A program made the position numbers and the translations under genes. The notes under the pieces were generated by a model. It had not been told where the DNA came from. It did no database searches and saw only the letters and a list, made by a program, of their open reading frames with translations. A stretch of DNA of 13,932 nt from Betaproteobacteria bacterium (lineage in GTDB: Bacteria; Pseudomonadota; Gammaproteobacteria; Burkholderiales; SG8-39): contig SHXF01000114.1 in NCBI GenBank assembly GCA_009693435.1, forward strand, positions 1-13,932. Direction: 5' to 3'. Positions 7,089 to 12,900 of the stretch are shown here, one piece after another (the first letter of the stretch is position 1; the number at the start of each line of letters is the position of its first letter).

Positions 7089-7345
7089 CAGTCCGCTGGG
7101 CACCGCGAGCTCGCGCGACTTTGCCGTAACGCACGCACGTAAGCTGCGGGATCGTTCACGTCAGCGCGATCAGCCCACATGCCGAAGGTCGCATTGGGTT
7201 TCCTGGCCATCTTTGTGGCGGTCTCCATCTTGCGTTTGGCGATCGTCACGGTCAGCACCTCGTTGCCTTTCGCTTTTACGCGCCGGCGCCACACCTCGGG
7301 CAATTCGCTAGCCACGACGCCCTCGATTACCACGATTGTTCCCAT
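7088..7345 (-). CDS. vapB: VapB-type antitoxin (orphan)
   Basis: An 85-residue protein. The N-terminal VKAKGNEVLTVTIAK part could form a small DNA-binding or dimerisation unit. The C-terminal ATFGMWADRADVNDPAAYVR resembles the toxin-binding tail of VapB antitoxins (pattern FGMWxDRxDxxDxxxYVRxLR). The assignment is mainly supported by the one-base TGATG overlap with a downstream vapC start. The ATG at 7345 is preferred to an upstream TTG because a GGGGGGAG ribosome site lies just before it. The toxin is truncated, so this antitoxin is an orphan. It could still repress its own promoter or neutralise a related VapC elsewhere. Confidence 0.65.
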   Translation of the reverse strand: MGTIVVIEGVVASELPEVWRRRVKAKGNEVLTVTIAKRKMETATKMARKPNATFGMWADRADVNDPAAYVRALRQSRASSRCPAD

Positions 7346-7498
7346 TGCTCCCCCCGATGCTCGATTCAAGAGCTAAATTATCCGCTTGTTTGGTATCCCC
7401 GACAACGCGCAGACATACACGTTTGCGCAATTCCGGCTTCATCAGCCGATCTTCGCGCCCCGGACAATGCGACAAGAAGATCAGGCCAGGACGATTTC

Positions 7499-7621
7499 AT
7501 GACCGATTGCAAGATCGGCTTCAAGGGCAATCATGCCGACCCGGAGGTGGTTGAGATCGATCAGATCAAGACCGGCCGCTGGGTGCCGGTGTCGCAGCAG
7601 ATTACCGAAGTGATGACGTAG
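7499..7621 (+). pseudogene. possible C-terminal fragment of a larger protein
   Basis: A short frame ends in GFKGNHADPEVVEIDQIKTG and RWVPVSQQITEVMT before a TAG. The pattern, a beta strand, then IxQIKxGxWVPV and the end, is like the extreme C-terminus of periplasmic substrate-binding proteins of branched-chain amino acid type transporters. No N-terminal part is found upstream, where the sequence changes at the vapB leader. The assignment is weak. Confidence 0.3.
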
Positions 7622-7663
7622 GCCTTGCGCCGGCCCCGTACTACTCCGGCGATTGCATCCACT

Positions 7664-7686
7664 CCCCTCTCCCCCCGGGAGAGGGG
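7664..7686. repeat. CCCTCTCCC hairpin repeat
   Basis: A perfect 10-bp stem CCCCTCTCCC / GGGAGAGGGG with a three-base loop, followed by a G-rich tail (CAGGGGGTGAGGG) and AAAA. Hairpins of this kind are widespread intergenic repeats in proteobacterial genomes. There is no T-run on the plus strand, so it is not called a terminator. Confidence 0.75.
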
Positions 7687-7714
7687 CAGGGGGTGAGGGA
7701 AAATCACCACGATT

Positions 7715-7985
7715 AAATACGATTTATAGAAATAGAATGCCCCATAGAGCACCGCCGAATGGCGATCGTCACAGAATAATTCAGTGAAATATCACTCAGC
7801 CCACCGGCATCCGAAAAGTGGAGAGCATGATGGGTGAATGTCCTCAGTGGCCCGCGGAAGGCATCTCCCGCATCCCGCACTGGCTGTACCCGGATCCGGA
7901 AATCCACGCGCGCGAGCAGGCGCGCATTGTCGGCGGGCCGAACTGGTCTTACGTGGCACTCGAAGCGGAGATTCCCCAACCGGTG
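7715..7985 (+). repeat. direct repeat, copy 1 (oxygenase 5' end with leader)
   Basis: It aligns without gaps with about 12299-12569 (offset 4584), covering about 110 bp of leader and the first about 50 codons of an oxygenase gene. The coding part is about 87% identical by eye. Landmarks shared by both are TTTATAGAAAT, CCCATAGAGCAC, AATTCAGTGAAATATC and AGTGGAGAGCA. The precise left edge is not certain. Confidence 0.85.
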
Positions 7986-8021
7986 GACTACAATTGTTCG
8001 TGCAACGCAATAGTTACGTGA
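7830..8021 (+). pseudogene. Rieske ring-hydroxylating oxygenase alpha subunit, 5' fragment 1
   Basis: The frame begins MGECPQWPAEGISRIPHWLY and continues with DPEIHAREQARIVGGPNWSY and VALEAEIPQPVDY. This is the N-terminal segment that precedes the Rieske domain in large subunits such as salicylate 5-hydroxylase (WPxEGxSRxPxWxY ... ExxR ... WxYVxLEAEIPxPGDF). After VDY the similarity stops and the frame ends 10 codons later, before the CxH...CxxH Rieske cluster ligands. The whole catalytic part is missing. The original enzyme would have started aromatic ring oxidation. Confidence 0.8.
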
Positions 8022-8133
8022 TCTGGTTTCTCTTCTTAGATTTCAGACGAAGCGACTGGACGGAGGTCGCATCTGACTACTCGAGATTTTGCGTGCTTGG
8101 TAGTCTGCAAGATACCGAGCAGAAGGGTTCTTT

Positions 8134-9054
8134 GTGCGACGACTTGTAACGTTCGGTCTCTGGCCTGAACTAGGCCGATTGGCCAAGAAGGCGAAAAGAA
8201 GAATGGCCGCAGTCGCTTATGTGACTCGGGCCGTTGAGGTCCGATTTGGAGCCGGAGACCTCCTTGTAGTTGATGCATCGGACCACGCTATCAAGAGCGG
8301 CGCCACGGCTTCCGCGATCCTACGAGCCGCTCACGGGCGGGGGGCACAGTTGTTCCACTGTCCTGGCTTACACGCAAAGATGTTATTGCTAGGTGATGCT
8401 GCCGTCATTGGGTCGGCCAACATCTCAGCGGCGTCAGTAAACCAGAAAATCGAAGCCGCGTTGATCACTGACGATCAGGCAACTGCCGCCATGATGAGGG
8501 CCCTGATCGAGAAAATCGCGAGTGAATCACAGGAAATCGACGACGATTTCCTCGTACGTATCGGCAAGATCAAGGTTTCAAAAAAGGTGCCGGAGATTAG
8601 CCGTAGGACGGAGAAAACTGTAGCGCCGCTCCCAGCAGGCGGATCCCATCCCCGCAGAACCAAGATACAGCCCCCTGGCGCATCCAAGGAGGCCAGGGCA
8701 CGTCGAAAACTAGCGGACAGGGACGTAGTCAGAGTGCTGAACAAGCATAATATTCGTACCGACAACCCACGCGTGCTTTCGTTCCGTAGGAAGACCTTCG
8801 TCTTTACGGGTGCTTTCGATTTTGGTACTCAAGATAAATGTGGGCAGGCCACACGCGCCCTCGGTGGGCGCTGCAGTCCTAGCAACCATTTAACGAGCAA
8901 TGCTGATGTTCTCGTAGTTGGCAATCTTGGCTCCGCAAACTTCCTTTGGAAAAAGTACGGGCGGAAAATACTCCGGGCAAACGAGCTGCGGCAACAGTCG
9001 CGGAAGCCATTGATCGTGTCCGAGTATCGCTGGCGAAAGGAGATTGATCGCTGA
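8134..9054 (+). CDS. PLD-superfamily nuclease-like protein fused to a BRCT domain
   Basis: A 306-residue protein. The N-terminal domain (about 20-125) has a single phospholipase D type active-site motif: LHAKMLLLGDAAVIGSANIS, with H79/H80-K82, Asp88 and GSAN at 93-96, preceded by GDLLVVDASD. One such motif per chain implies a dimer, as in PLD-type nucleases (Nuc, BfiI). The Asp is one place further from the Lys than in the textbook HxKx4D. A basic linker (about 150-215) leads to a C-terminal BRCT-like domain: KTFVFTGAFDFG (220-231), ATRALGGRCS (239-248), NADVLVVGNLGS (257-268), IVSEYRW (294-300), the layout seen in DNA ligase A. Such a protein may recognise and cut DNA ends or nicks. GTG is the start: AGAAGGG is 6 nt before it, and an in-frame TAG lies 30 nt upstream. 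Lower GC than the flanking chromosome suggests transfer. Confidence 0.75.
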   Translation: MRRLVTFGLWPELGRLAKKAKRRMAAVAYVTRAVEVRFGAGDLLVVDASDHAIKSGATASAILRAAHGRGAQLFHCPGLHAKMLLLGDAAVIGSANISAASVNQKIEAALITDDQATAAMMRALIEKIASESQEIDDDFLVRIGKIKVSKKVPEISRRTEKTVAPLPAGGSHPRRTKIQPPGASKEARARRKLADRDVVRVLNKHNIRTDNPRVLSFRRKTFVFTGAFDFGTQDKCGQATRALGGRCSPSNHLTSNADVLVVGNLGSANFLWKKYGRKILRANELRQQSRKPLIVSEYRWRKEIDR

Positions 9055-9201
9055 CAAACGAGGCAGGATCTCAAAACCACGAACTGGGTGCCATGTGGCA
9101 GTTCACGCGAGATTCACCTAGGCATGTTCTTTGCACGAGTCGAATTGATCATCCTGCGCGATTTGATTGACCAGGACGAAGCGTCTTCAACTATTTAGCA
9201 A

Positions 9202-9270
9202 GATTGGAAAATTGGCTGAATATAGGTGGTCAACAAGGTTTGTGGAGGGTGGCAAACGCTGATCGAGCAC
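9202..9270 (+). repeat. 69-bp dispersed repeat, copy B (diverged)
   Basis: The same orientation as copy A, 57 of 69 positions alike; the A/B similarity starts at 9125, giving 146 ungapped positions with about 121 matches. On the minus strand it supplies the last 13 codons and the TGA of the DUF2971 gene. In copies A and C the same frame also reads ARSxLTTLRKLR followed by TGA, so the element carries a ready-made C-terminal tail. Confidence 0.8.
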
Positions 9271-10117
9271 CAACAGCTGATTCCTGGACGGGTTCAATAC
9301 GAAGTTTGGCCAACTCTCGTGTAAGTAAGCCGGAGTCAGAGGCCGGCGCAAGCAGGATTTGGCGAATTGCGGCGGTGGCGATTGCAGCGCGGAAATCGAA
9401 TGCGAGTTGTAGCGATTGTGGAAACTGAATCCTCGAACCGTCGTTCAGAGCGAATTGCCCAATGCCGCTGGCGGAGAGAGAAATGCGGAGTTCTTTCTCA
9501 TTTGAGAAACCAACAGCGTCTTTCAGGTATGTGTAAAGAATTGGATTGGAAAGGTACCGCTCGTTTGTTTGGTGGTCGTCCCACTTGACATAGTCCACCA
9601 AGCCGTAATTTATCGAGAATATCTGGTGGCAGTGATTGTTCTCGTATAGAAGTGCAGCGTTCCCCGGCGCCAAAGTGAGATTGAGCATAGCGCGCAGTTT
9701 CCCAAACTCGAACACAACACAGACTTTGCCTTTCTCGCTCTCGCTCTCGTTCGCGTAGTCCCTCCAAATGAGGTCGGAGTTCTCAACCGAGAGGCAGCAG
9801 GCGTAGGTTCTTCCACGAGATTGATCGTAGTAGTGTGCAGCTGAATAGTCAGGGGCCTTCGCGAACCTCGCGGCAGCATTCCCGGGGTGATCCTTCGGCA
9901 ACTGTCGGCCATCGTTCGGATCAGCATTTGGAAAGTCGGAATAGCTGTCAACGCGATTGAAATGGAGGTAATTGCCGGTAACTGAGCGCAGCAAATTCTC
10001 GACAGTCATGACTTTGTACAGAAGTTGATCTTCCGGCGGAATCTGCAGCATCGGTGCGTGCGGCTCAATATGTCCTAAAGGTGCGGGAATGCGTTGCTCA
10101 TGCTCTGGGCTATTCAT
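9230..10117 (-). CDS. DUF2971-family protein
   Basis: A 295-residue soluble protein. The opening LLYKVMTVENLLRSVTGNYL (32-51), HFNRVDSYSDFPNADPNDG (52-70), YACCLSVENSDLIWRDYANE (105-124) and KVCVVFEFGKL (131-141) follow the DUF2971 plan: an LYKY-like start, an 'F..P..FNDP' segment, and 'SFS...D...MW..Y' then 'G.cI.F'. The family's biochemical activity is not established; members are common in accessory and defence-like regions. The ATG at 10117 is chosen because AGGAGG lies exactly 7 nt before it, although the frame is open further up. The last about 13 residues are encoded by dispersed repeat B, so the original C-terminus was probably replaced. It lies 157 nt downstream of the membrane protein gene on the same strand, possibly one transcript. 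Confidence 0.75.
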   Translation of the reverse strand: MNSPEHEQRIPAPLGHIEPHAPMLQIPPEDQLLYKVMTVENLLRSVTGNYLHFNRVDSYSDFPNADPNDGRQLPKDHPGNAAARFAKAPDYSAAHYYDQSRGRTYACCLSVENSDLIWRDYANESESEKGKVCVVFEFGKLRAMLNLTLAPGNAALLYENNHCHQIFSINYGLVDYVKWDDHQTNERYLSNPILYTYLKDAVGFSNEKELRISLSASGIGQFALNDGSRIQFPQSLQLAFDFRAAIATAAIRQILLAPASDSGLLTRELAKLRIEPVQESAVGARSAFATLHKPC

Positions 10118-10274
10118 CCCTGAACCTCCTGAGTGATCATCATCGCTGAATGACACCGAACGTTTGAGCTGAACCGACCGTTGAGGCATGGCGCCTTGAC
10201 CGCGAAGCGGATGATAGACACCACAGATCCGCGGCCAAGGTGCTATGGGGGAGCGGGTCGGCTCGAGCGAAGGT

Positions 10275-10769
10275 CTAGGGCTCGGTGTCATAACGTTTGA
10301 GGCGGTCATATCTGACCTTCCACCATCGATACGTGTACCGGATGATGAGTCCCAATATCAATAGATCAGCGATTCCAGCTACGTATGGCACCGTTCCAGA
10401 CACGATGGGCCCGAAGATCTTCCTACTGGCAATCTCCCAAGCGATAGCTGCGACAGTTCCCAGTAGCCATGCTCTGTGTAGAACGGCCTCCTGTGCCGTG
10501 AACGCTCCGCGAAGGCGACGCCGGTAGCAGGCGGCAGCGGGATAGAGGGCTAGCAGGAGACTTACAGTGATGGCTAGGTAGCCAAGAAATGTCGACTCAT
10601 GGTCGATGAAATCTTCGGTCGCGTACTTGCCAAAGCCTCGTACGCTGACAAAAGGTTCGTCGAAAGACATTTCGAGGGGAAGGCCGACGGCAACGGCCAG
10701 CAGTACGAGCAAGCGGTAAGACGCACCGAAGAAGACTGCGGCCACTACCCAGGCAAAAAAATATCGCAT
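10275..10769 (-). CDS. four-TM membrane protein of unknown function
   Basis: A 164-residue protein with four likely membrane helices: about 4-28 (FAWVVAAVFFGASYRLLVLL), 60-82 (FLGYLAITVSLLLALYPAAA), 97-113 (AWLLGTVAAIAWEIA) and 121-145 (VPYVAGIADLLILGLIIRYT). A positively charged loop (CYRRRLRG) and tail (RWWKVRYDRLKR) suggest cytoplasmic sides. No family is recognised. No clear ribosome site precedes the ATG. It is followed on the same strand by the DUF2971 gene, so the two may work together; a membrane partner next to a soluble sensor is a common layout in abortive-infection systems, but this is inference only. Confidence 0.6.
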   Translation of the reverse strand: MRYFFAWVVAAVFFGASYRLLVLLAVAVGLPLEMSFDEPFVSVRGFGKYATEDFIDHESTFLGYLAITVSLLLALYPAAACYRRRLRGAFTAQEAVLHRAWLLGTVAAIAWEIASRKIFGPIVSGTVPYVAGIADLLILGLIIRYTYRWWKVRYDRLKRYDTEP

Positions 10770-10859
10770 TCGAGGCCCATCGACATGTTTACCTACGCAC
10801 GGGTGACGTCTGTTGTAAAAACAAACTGACCGCTTTTGTGCGTCGGGTACAACTACTAG

Positions 10860-11300
10860 TCAGAGCTTGTTCCATGTTGATATCCTGGCATTTGAGATCG
10901 CGATCGCCTCCGCACTGAATAGATTGGGATGGCGAACGACCACGCACTCAAACGCAAAATCTTGCATTCCAACATCTACTAGCGCGGTGTACCCTAGGGT
11001 TTCCTCTCGTCGACACACCGCCCGTTCAACAGTCTCAATGACGCCGTGCCTTTTTATCATTTGTCACGTTCGAGAAGCACGGGTTTTCTTGCCATTCTTC
11101 CGGCAAAGTACTTCCTCGTAAGCATAAACGGCCTGCAGTGCTTCACGCTCTGCTTCAGATTTTGCGCCAAAATTGTGAGCTCTTAGCTCGACTGCGCGTC
11201 GACGTGCCTCCTGTGCGAGAGCCGGATATTTAGCTTCAACGTTTGTTGCGAAGCTTTCGCAATCTTCTGGCGTTCGCAATCGCAAAACTTTTTGGTCCAC
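10860..11300 (-). pseudogene. small conserved hypothetical gene interrupted by in-frame TGA
   Basis: Two open parts lie in the same frame: 78 residues (LRTPEDCESFATNVEAKYPA, AQEARRRAVELRAHN, AVYAYEEVLCRKNGKKTRAS) ending at a TGA (11066-11064), then CAA and ATG continuing with IKRHGVIETVERAV, ETLGYTALVDVGMQDFAFEC and VVVRHPNLFSAEA to a TGA at 10862. As recalled from similar hypothetical proteins, the full protein is one chain of about 146 residues with Trp in the SRTWQMIKRHG position, so TGG to TGA is the simplest change. The GTG start at 11300 has GAGGA 6 nt before it. Function is unknown; the protein is mostly helical and soluble. The IS91 remnant begins about 20 nt upstream and has probably removed the native promoter. 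Confidence 0.65.
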
Positions 11301-11329
11301 TTGAGGTCCTCTTGAGCTCTAACGAATAG

Positions 11330-11384
11330 CGTTTATCTGCCGCCGCACAAACGCTGAATCGAGTGACGGTGGCAGCAGATAAGC
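11330..11384. repeat. inverted repeat at IS91 terminus
   Basis: CGTTTATCTGCCGCC (11330-11344) is matched, on the other strand, by GGTGGCAGCAGATAAGCC (11369 onwards) with a small insertion. The ATCTGCCGCC / GGCAGATAA motif is typical of the subterminal region of IS91-like elements. It lies about 30 nt from the GTG start of the adjacent gene. Confidence 0.6.
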
Positions 11385-11721
11385 CTCATTGGACTGAACC
11401 GCCATGAGAACGGAGATCATGGGGATTGTAAGCCTGCGGGAGCGCGATGCAATCGGCTGGCGTGTGGCTGCGGATGACCGGTAAGATTTCTGGAGGCGTT
11501 GTCCGCCGGCAAGACTGGAATGGAAGTCTGGAGAAAAGCGCGGGCGAACGACCGTAGCAAGCGAAACGGGCGAATCGGCCGAGCGCGTCTCTAGCGACTG
11601 ACAGCGCAAAGAGTCCGGGACAGGGATCTCGAGCACAGACGAAATCTCACTGCGGTCCCCGCACTCGCGGCACGCGCACCGGTTCGATGGACGCGGTTGG
11701 CACGAACTGTCCGTTACCGCA

Positions 11722-12299
11722 TTAAGGGCAGCGCAACATCTTGTGCCGATCAATACGATGCAAGAAGGCCTGGACCGACTCCACCGCAAGCGGATCGGGC
11801 ACCGGCGCCGCGAGCGCCGCACGCGCCTGTGCCAGTTTCACCGCCTTCCCGGCCGGGCCGAGCAGGCAGTAGTGGCGGATGCGCTTGAATCCTTGCGGCA
11901 ACACGTGCAACGGGAAGCGCTCAATGAAGGTCTGCGCGGGCACGACCAGCGTGCGCCGGCAGTTGCCGTGGGCGGGGTCGCGTACACGCAAACGCACCGC
12001 GTCCGCATCCATGCCGAGGATGCGCTCGTTGGAGATCGCCACCCGATGCGTGTAGCGCCCCAGGTAGTCGAGCACCTGCTCGGGCCCGCCGAGGGACTGT
12101 TTGGCGTAGACCACCCATTCGTGCCGATGCAATTGGGTGAGCAGATAGCGCCAGGCTTGATCGGCGAGTCCTGTTTCCAGCAGATTTCGGTGCTCGCGTG
12201 CCCGCTCCCGGGCGGCGACGAATTTCGCGCGGAATACGCGAGACAGCGCCGCGATCGGAAACAGAACGCCGCGTTTGGCCGCCACCCTGTGAACGAGAC
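11722..12299 (-). pseudogene. IS91-family transposase, truncated at both ends
   Basis: The protein fragment reads FPIAALSRVFRAKFVAARER, HEWVVYAKQSLGGPEQVLDY, LGRYTHRVAISNERILGMD, RTLVVPAQTFIERFPLHVLP and GFKRIRHYCLLGP. These are the Y2-transposase hallmarks of IS91-type transposases, including the RYTHRVAISN block that carries the catalytic region's Tyr. The N-terminal zinc-binding part and HUH motif are lost. At the C-terminus the frame reads LRCP, then TAA, then CGNGQF, so a stop codon interrupts the CPxC-G zinc ribbon. It is not functional. Confidence 0.85.
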
Positions 12300-12569
12300 A
12301 ATATAATTTATAGAAATCGAGTAGCCCATAGAGCACTGCGGAATGGCGATCGCCACAAAATAATTCAGTGAAATATCGGTCAGAACACCAGTATCCGACA
12401 AGTGGAGAGCAGGATGGGTGAACGTCCTCAGTGGCCCGCGGAAGGCATTTCCCGCACCCCGTACTGGCTGTACTCGAATCCGGAAATCTACGCGCGCGAG
12501 CAGGATCGTATTTGCGGCGGCCCGAACTGGTCCTACGTCACGCTCGAAGCAGAGGTTTCCCAGTGGTTA
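12299..12569 (+). repeat. direct repeat, copy 2 (oxygenase 5' end with leader)
   Basis: The counterpart of 7715-7985 in the same orientation, 4584 bp away. The left edge coincides with the break of the IS91 transposase gene. Confidence 0.85.
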
Positions 12570-12572
12570 TAG
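12414..12572 (+). pseudogene. Rieske ring-hydroxylating oxygenase alpha subunit, 5' fragment 2
   Basis: The frame reads MGERPQWPAEGISRTPYWLY, NPEIYAREQDRICGGPNWSY, VTLEAEVSQWL and ends with TAG. It matches the first fragment at nearly every position and breaks at almost the same place, just before the Rieske domain. This fragment retains aromatic residues (PYW, NPEIYARE) closer to functional family members than fragment 1. Both lack the metal-binding and catalytic parts. Their differing third positions show that the duplication is not recent. Confidence 0.8.
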
Positions 12573-12631
12573 GATCTTGGAAAACCGCATCGATCCGCAA
12601 GTGCTTCCCGGGATAGTCCCCCAGCATATTC

Positions 12632-12700
12632 GTGCGCGATCAAAATTGACCACCCTGCGCAAATTGCGTTGACCACCTATATTCAGCCCATTTTGCAATC
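12632..12700 (-). repeat. 69-bp dispersed repeat, copy C (inverted)
   Basis: The reverse complement is identical to copy A at 67 of 69 positions, and the match extends weakly for about eight more bases (TTGGCC). It lies about 40 bp before the retron RNA. On the plus strand a frame ends ARSKLTTLRKLR-stop inside it. Confidence 0.9.
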
Positions 12701-12741
12701 TAGGCCAAGAAAGGACGATCAGCCCGTGCTACCCTAGGCTC

Positions 12742-12875
12742 GGGCCTACAGACAGACCTTGTGCTGCGCTTCGTGGCACGTGAAATAAATGGCGAGCGGT
12801 ATGCTGCCCTTCGCCTCTTTGACGGATCGACGATGGACTTGTCGCCTGGTATCGCGTAAGAGTGTCTGTAGGCCC
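12742..12875 (+). ncRNA. retron msr-msd RNA (candidate)
   Basis: The 13-bp sequence GGGCCTACAGACA (12742-12754, a1) is perfectly complementary to TGTCTGTAGGCCC (12863-12875, a2), the terminal stem that brackets every retron RNA. Within, 12761-12779 folds as an 8-bp msr hairpin (GTGCTGCG / CGTGGCAC) with the small loop CTT. A second hairpin has arms GGCGA (12791-12795) and TCGCC (12811-12815), and CTCTT (12815-12819) can pair with AAGAG (12858-12862) directly beside a2, the expected position of the msd. The base after a1 (G12755) is a candidate priming guanosine. The RNA primes and templates msDNA synthesis by the RT encoded 25 nt downstream. msr/msd boundaries are inferred. Confidence 0.82.
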
Positions 12876-12900
12876 ATCCTTCAAGGGCGCTTAAAGGAAA

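Larger units (their letters stand above)
11319..12299 (-). mobile_element. IS91-family insertion sequence remnant
   Basis: This contains the 3' two thirds of an IS91-type transposase gene and about 400 bp of the non-coding right part, ending in a hairpin-like terminus near 11319-11390. IS91 elements use a HUH rolling-circle transposase and do not make target duplications, and they may carry adjacent DNA. The 5' part of the element, with the zinc-binding and HUH motifs, is missing; it is cut at about 12299 where the second oxygenase leader begins. No gene is seen in 11391-11721. Confidence 0.75.

Noticed and set aside
10118..10274. Possible integron attC site between the DUF2971 and membrane protein genes
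   Set aside because: A GTTCGGT core-like motif after AGCTCAAAC is visible on the minus strand, but the first core base fails the consensus and no partner site at a proper distance was found.
11743..12306. Open frame of about 187 codons on the plus strand
   Set aside because: It is antisense to the IS91-family transposase, whose conserved blocks are clear on the minus strand.
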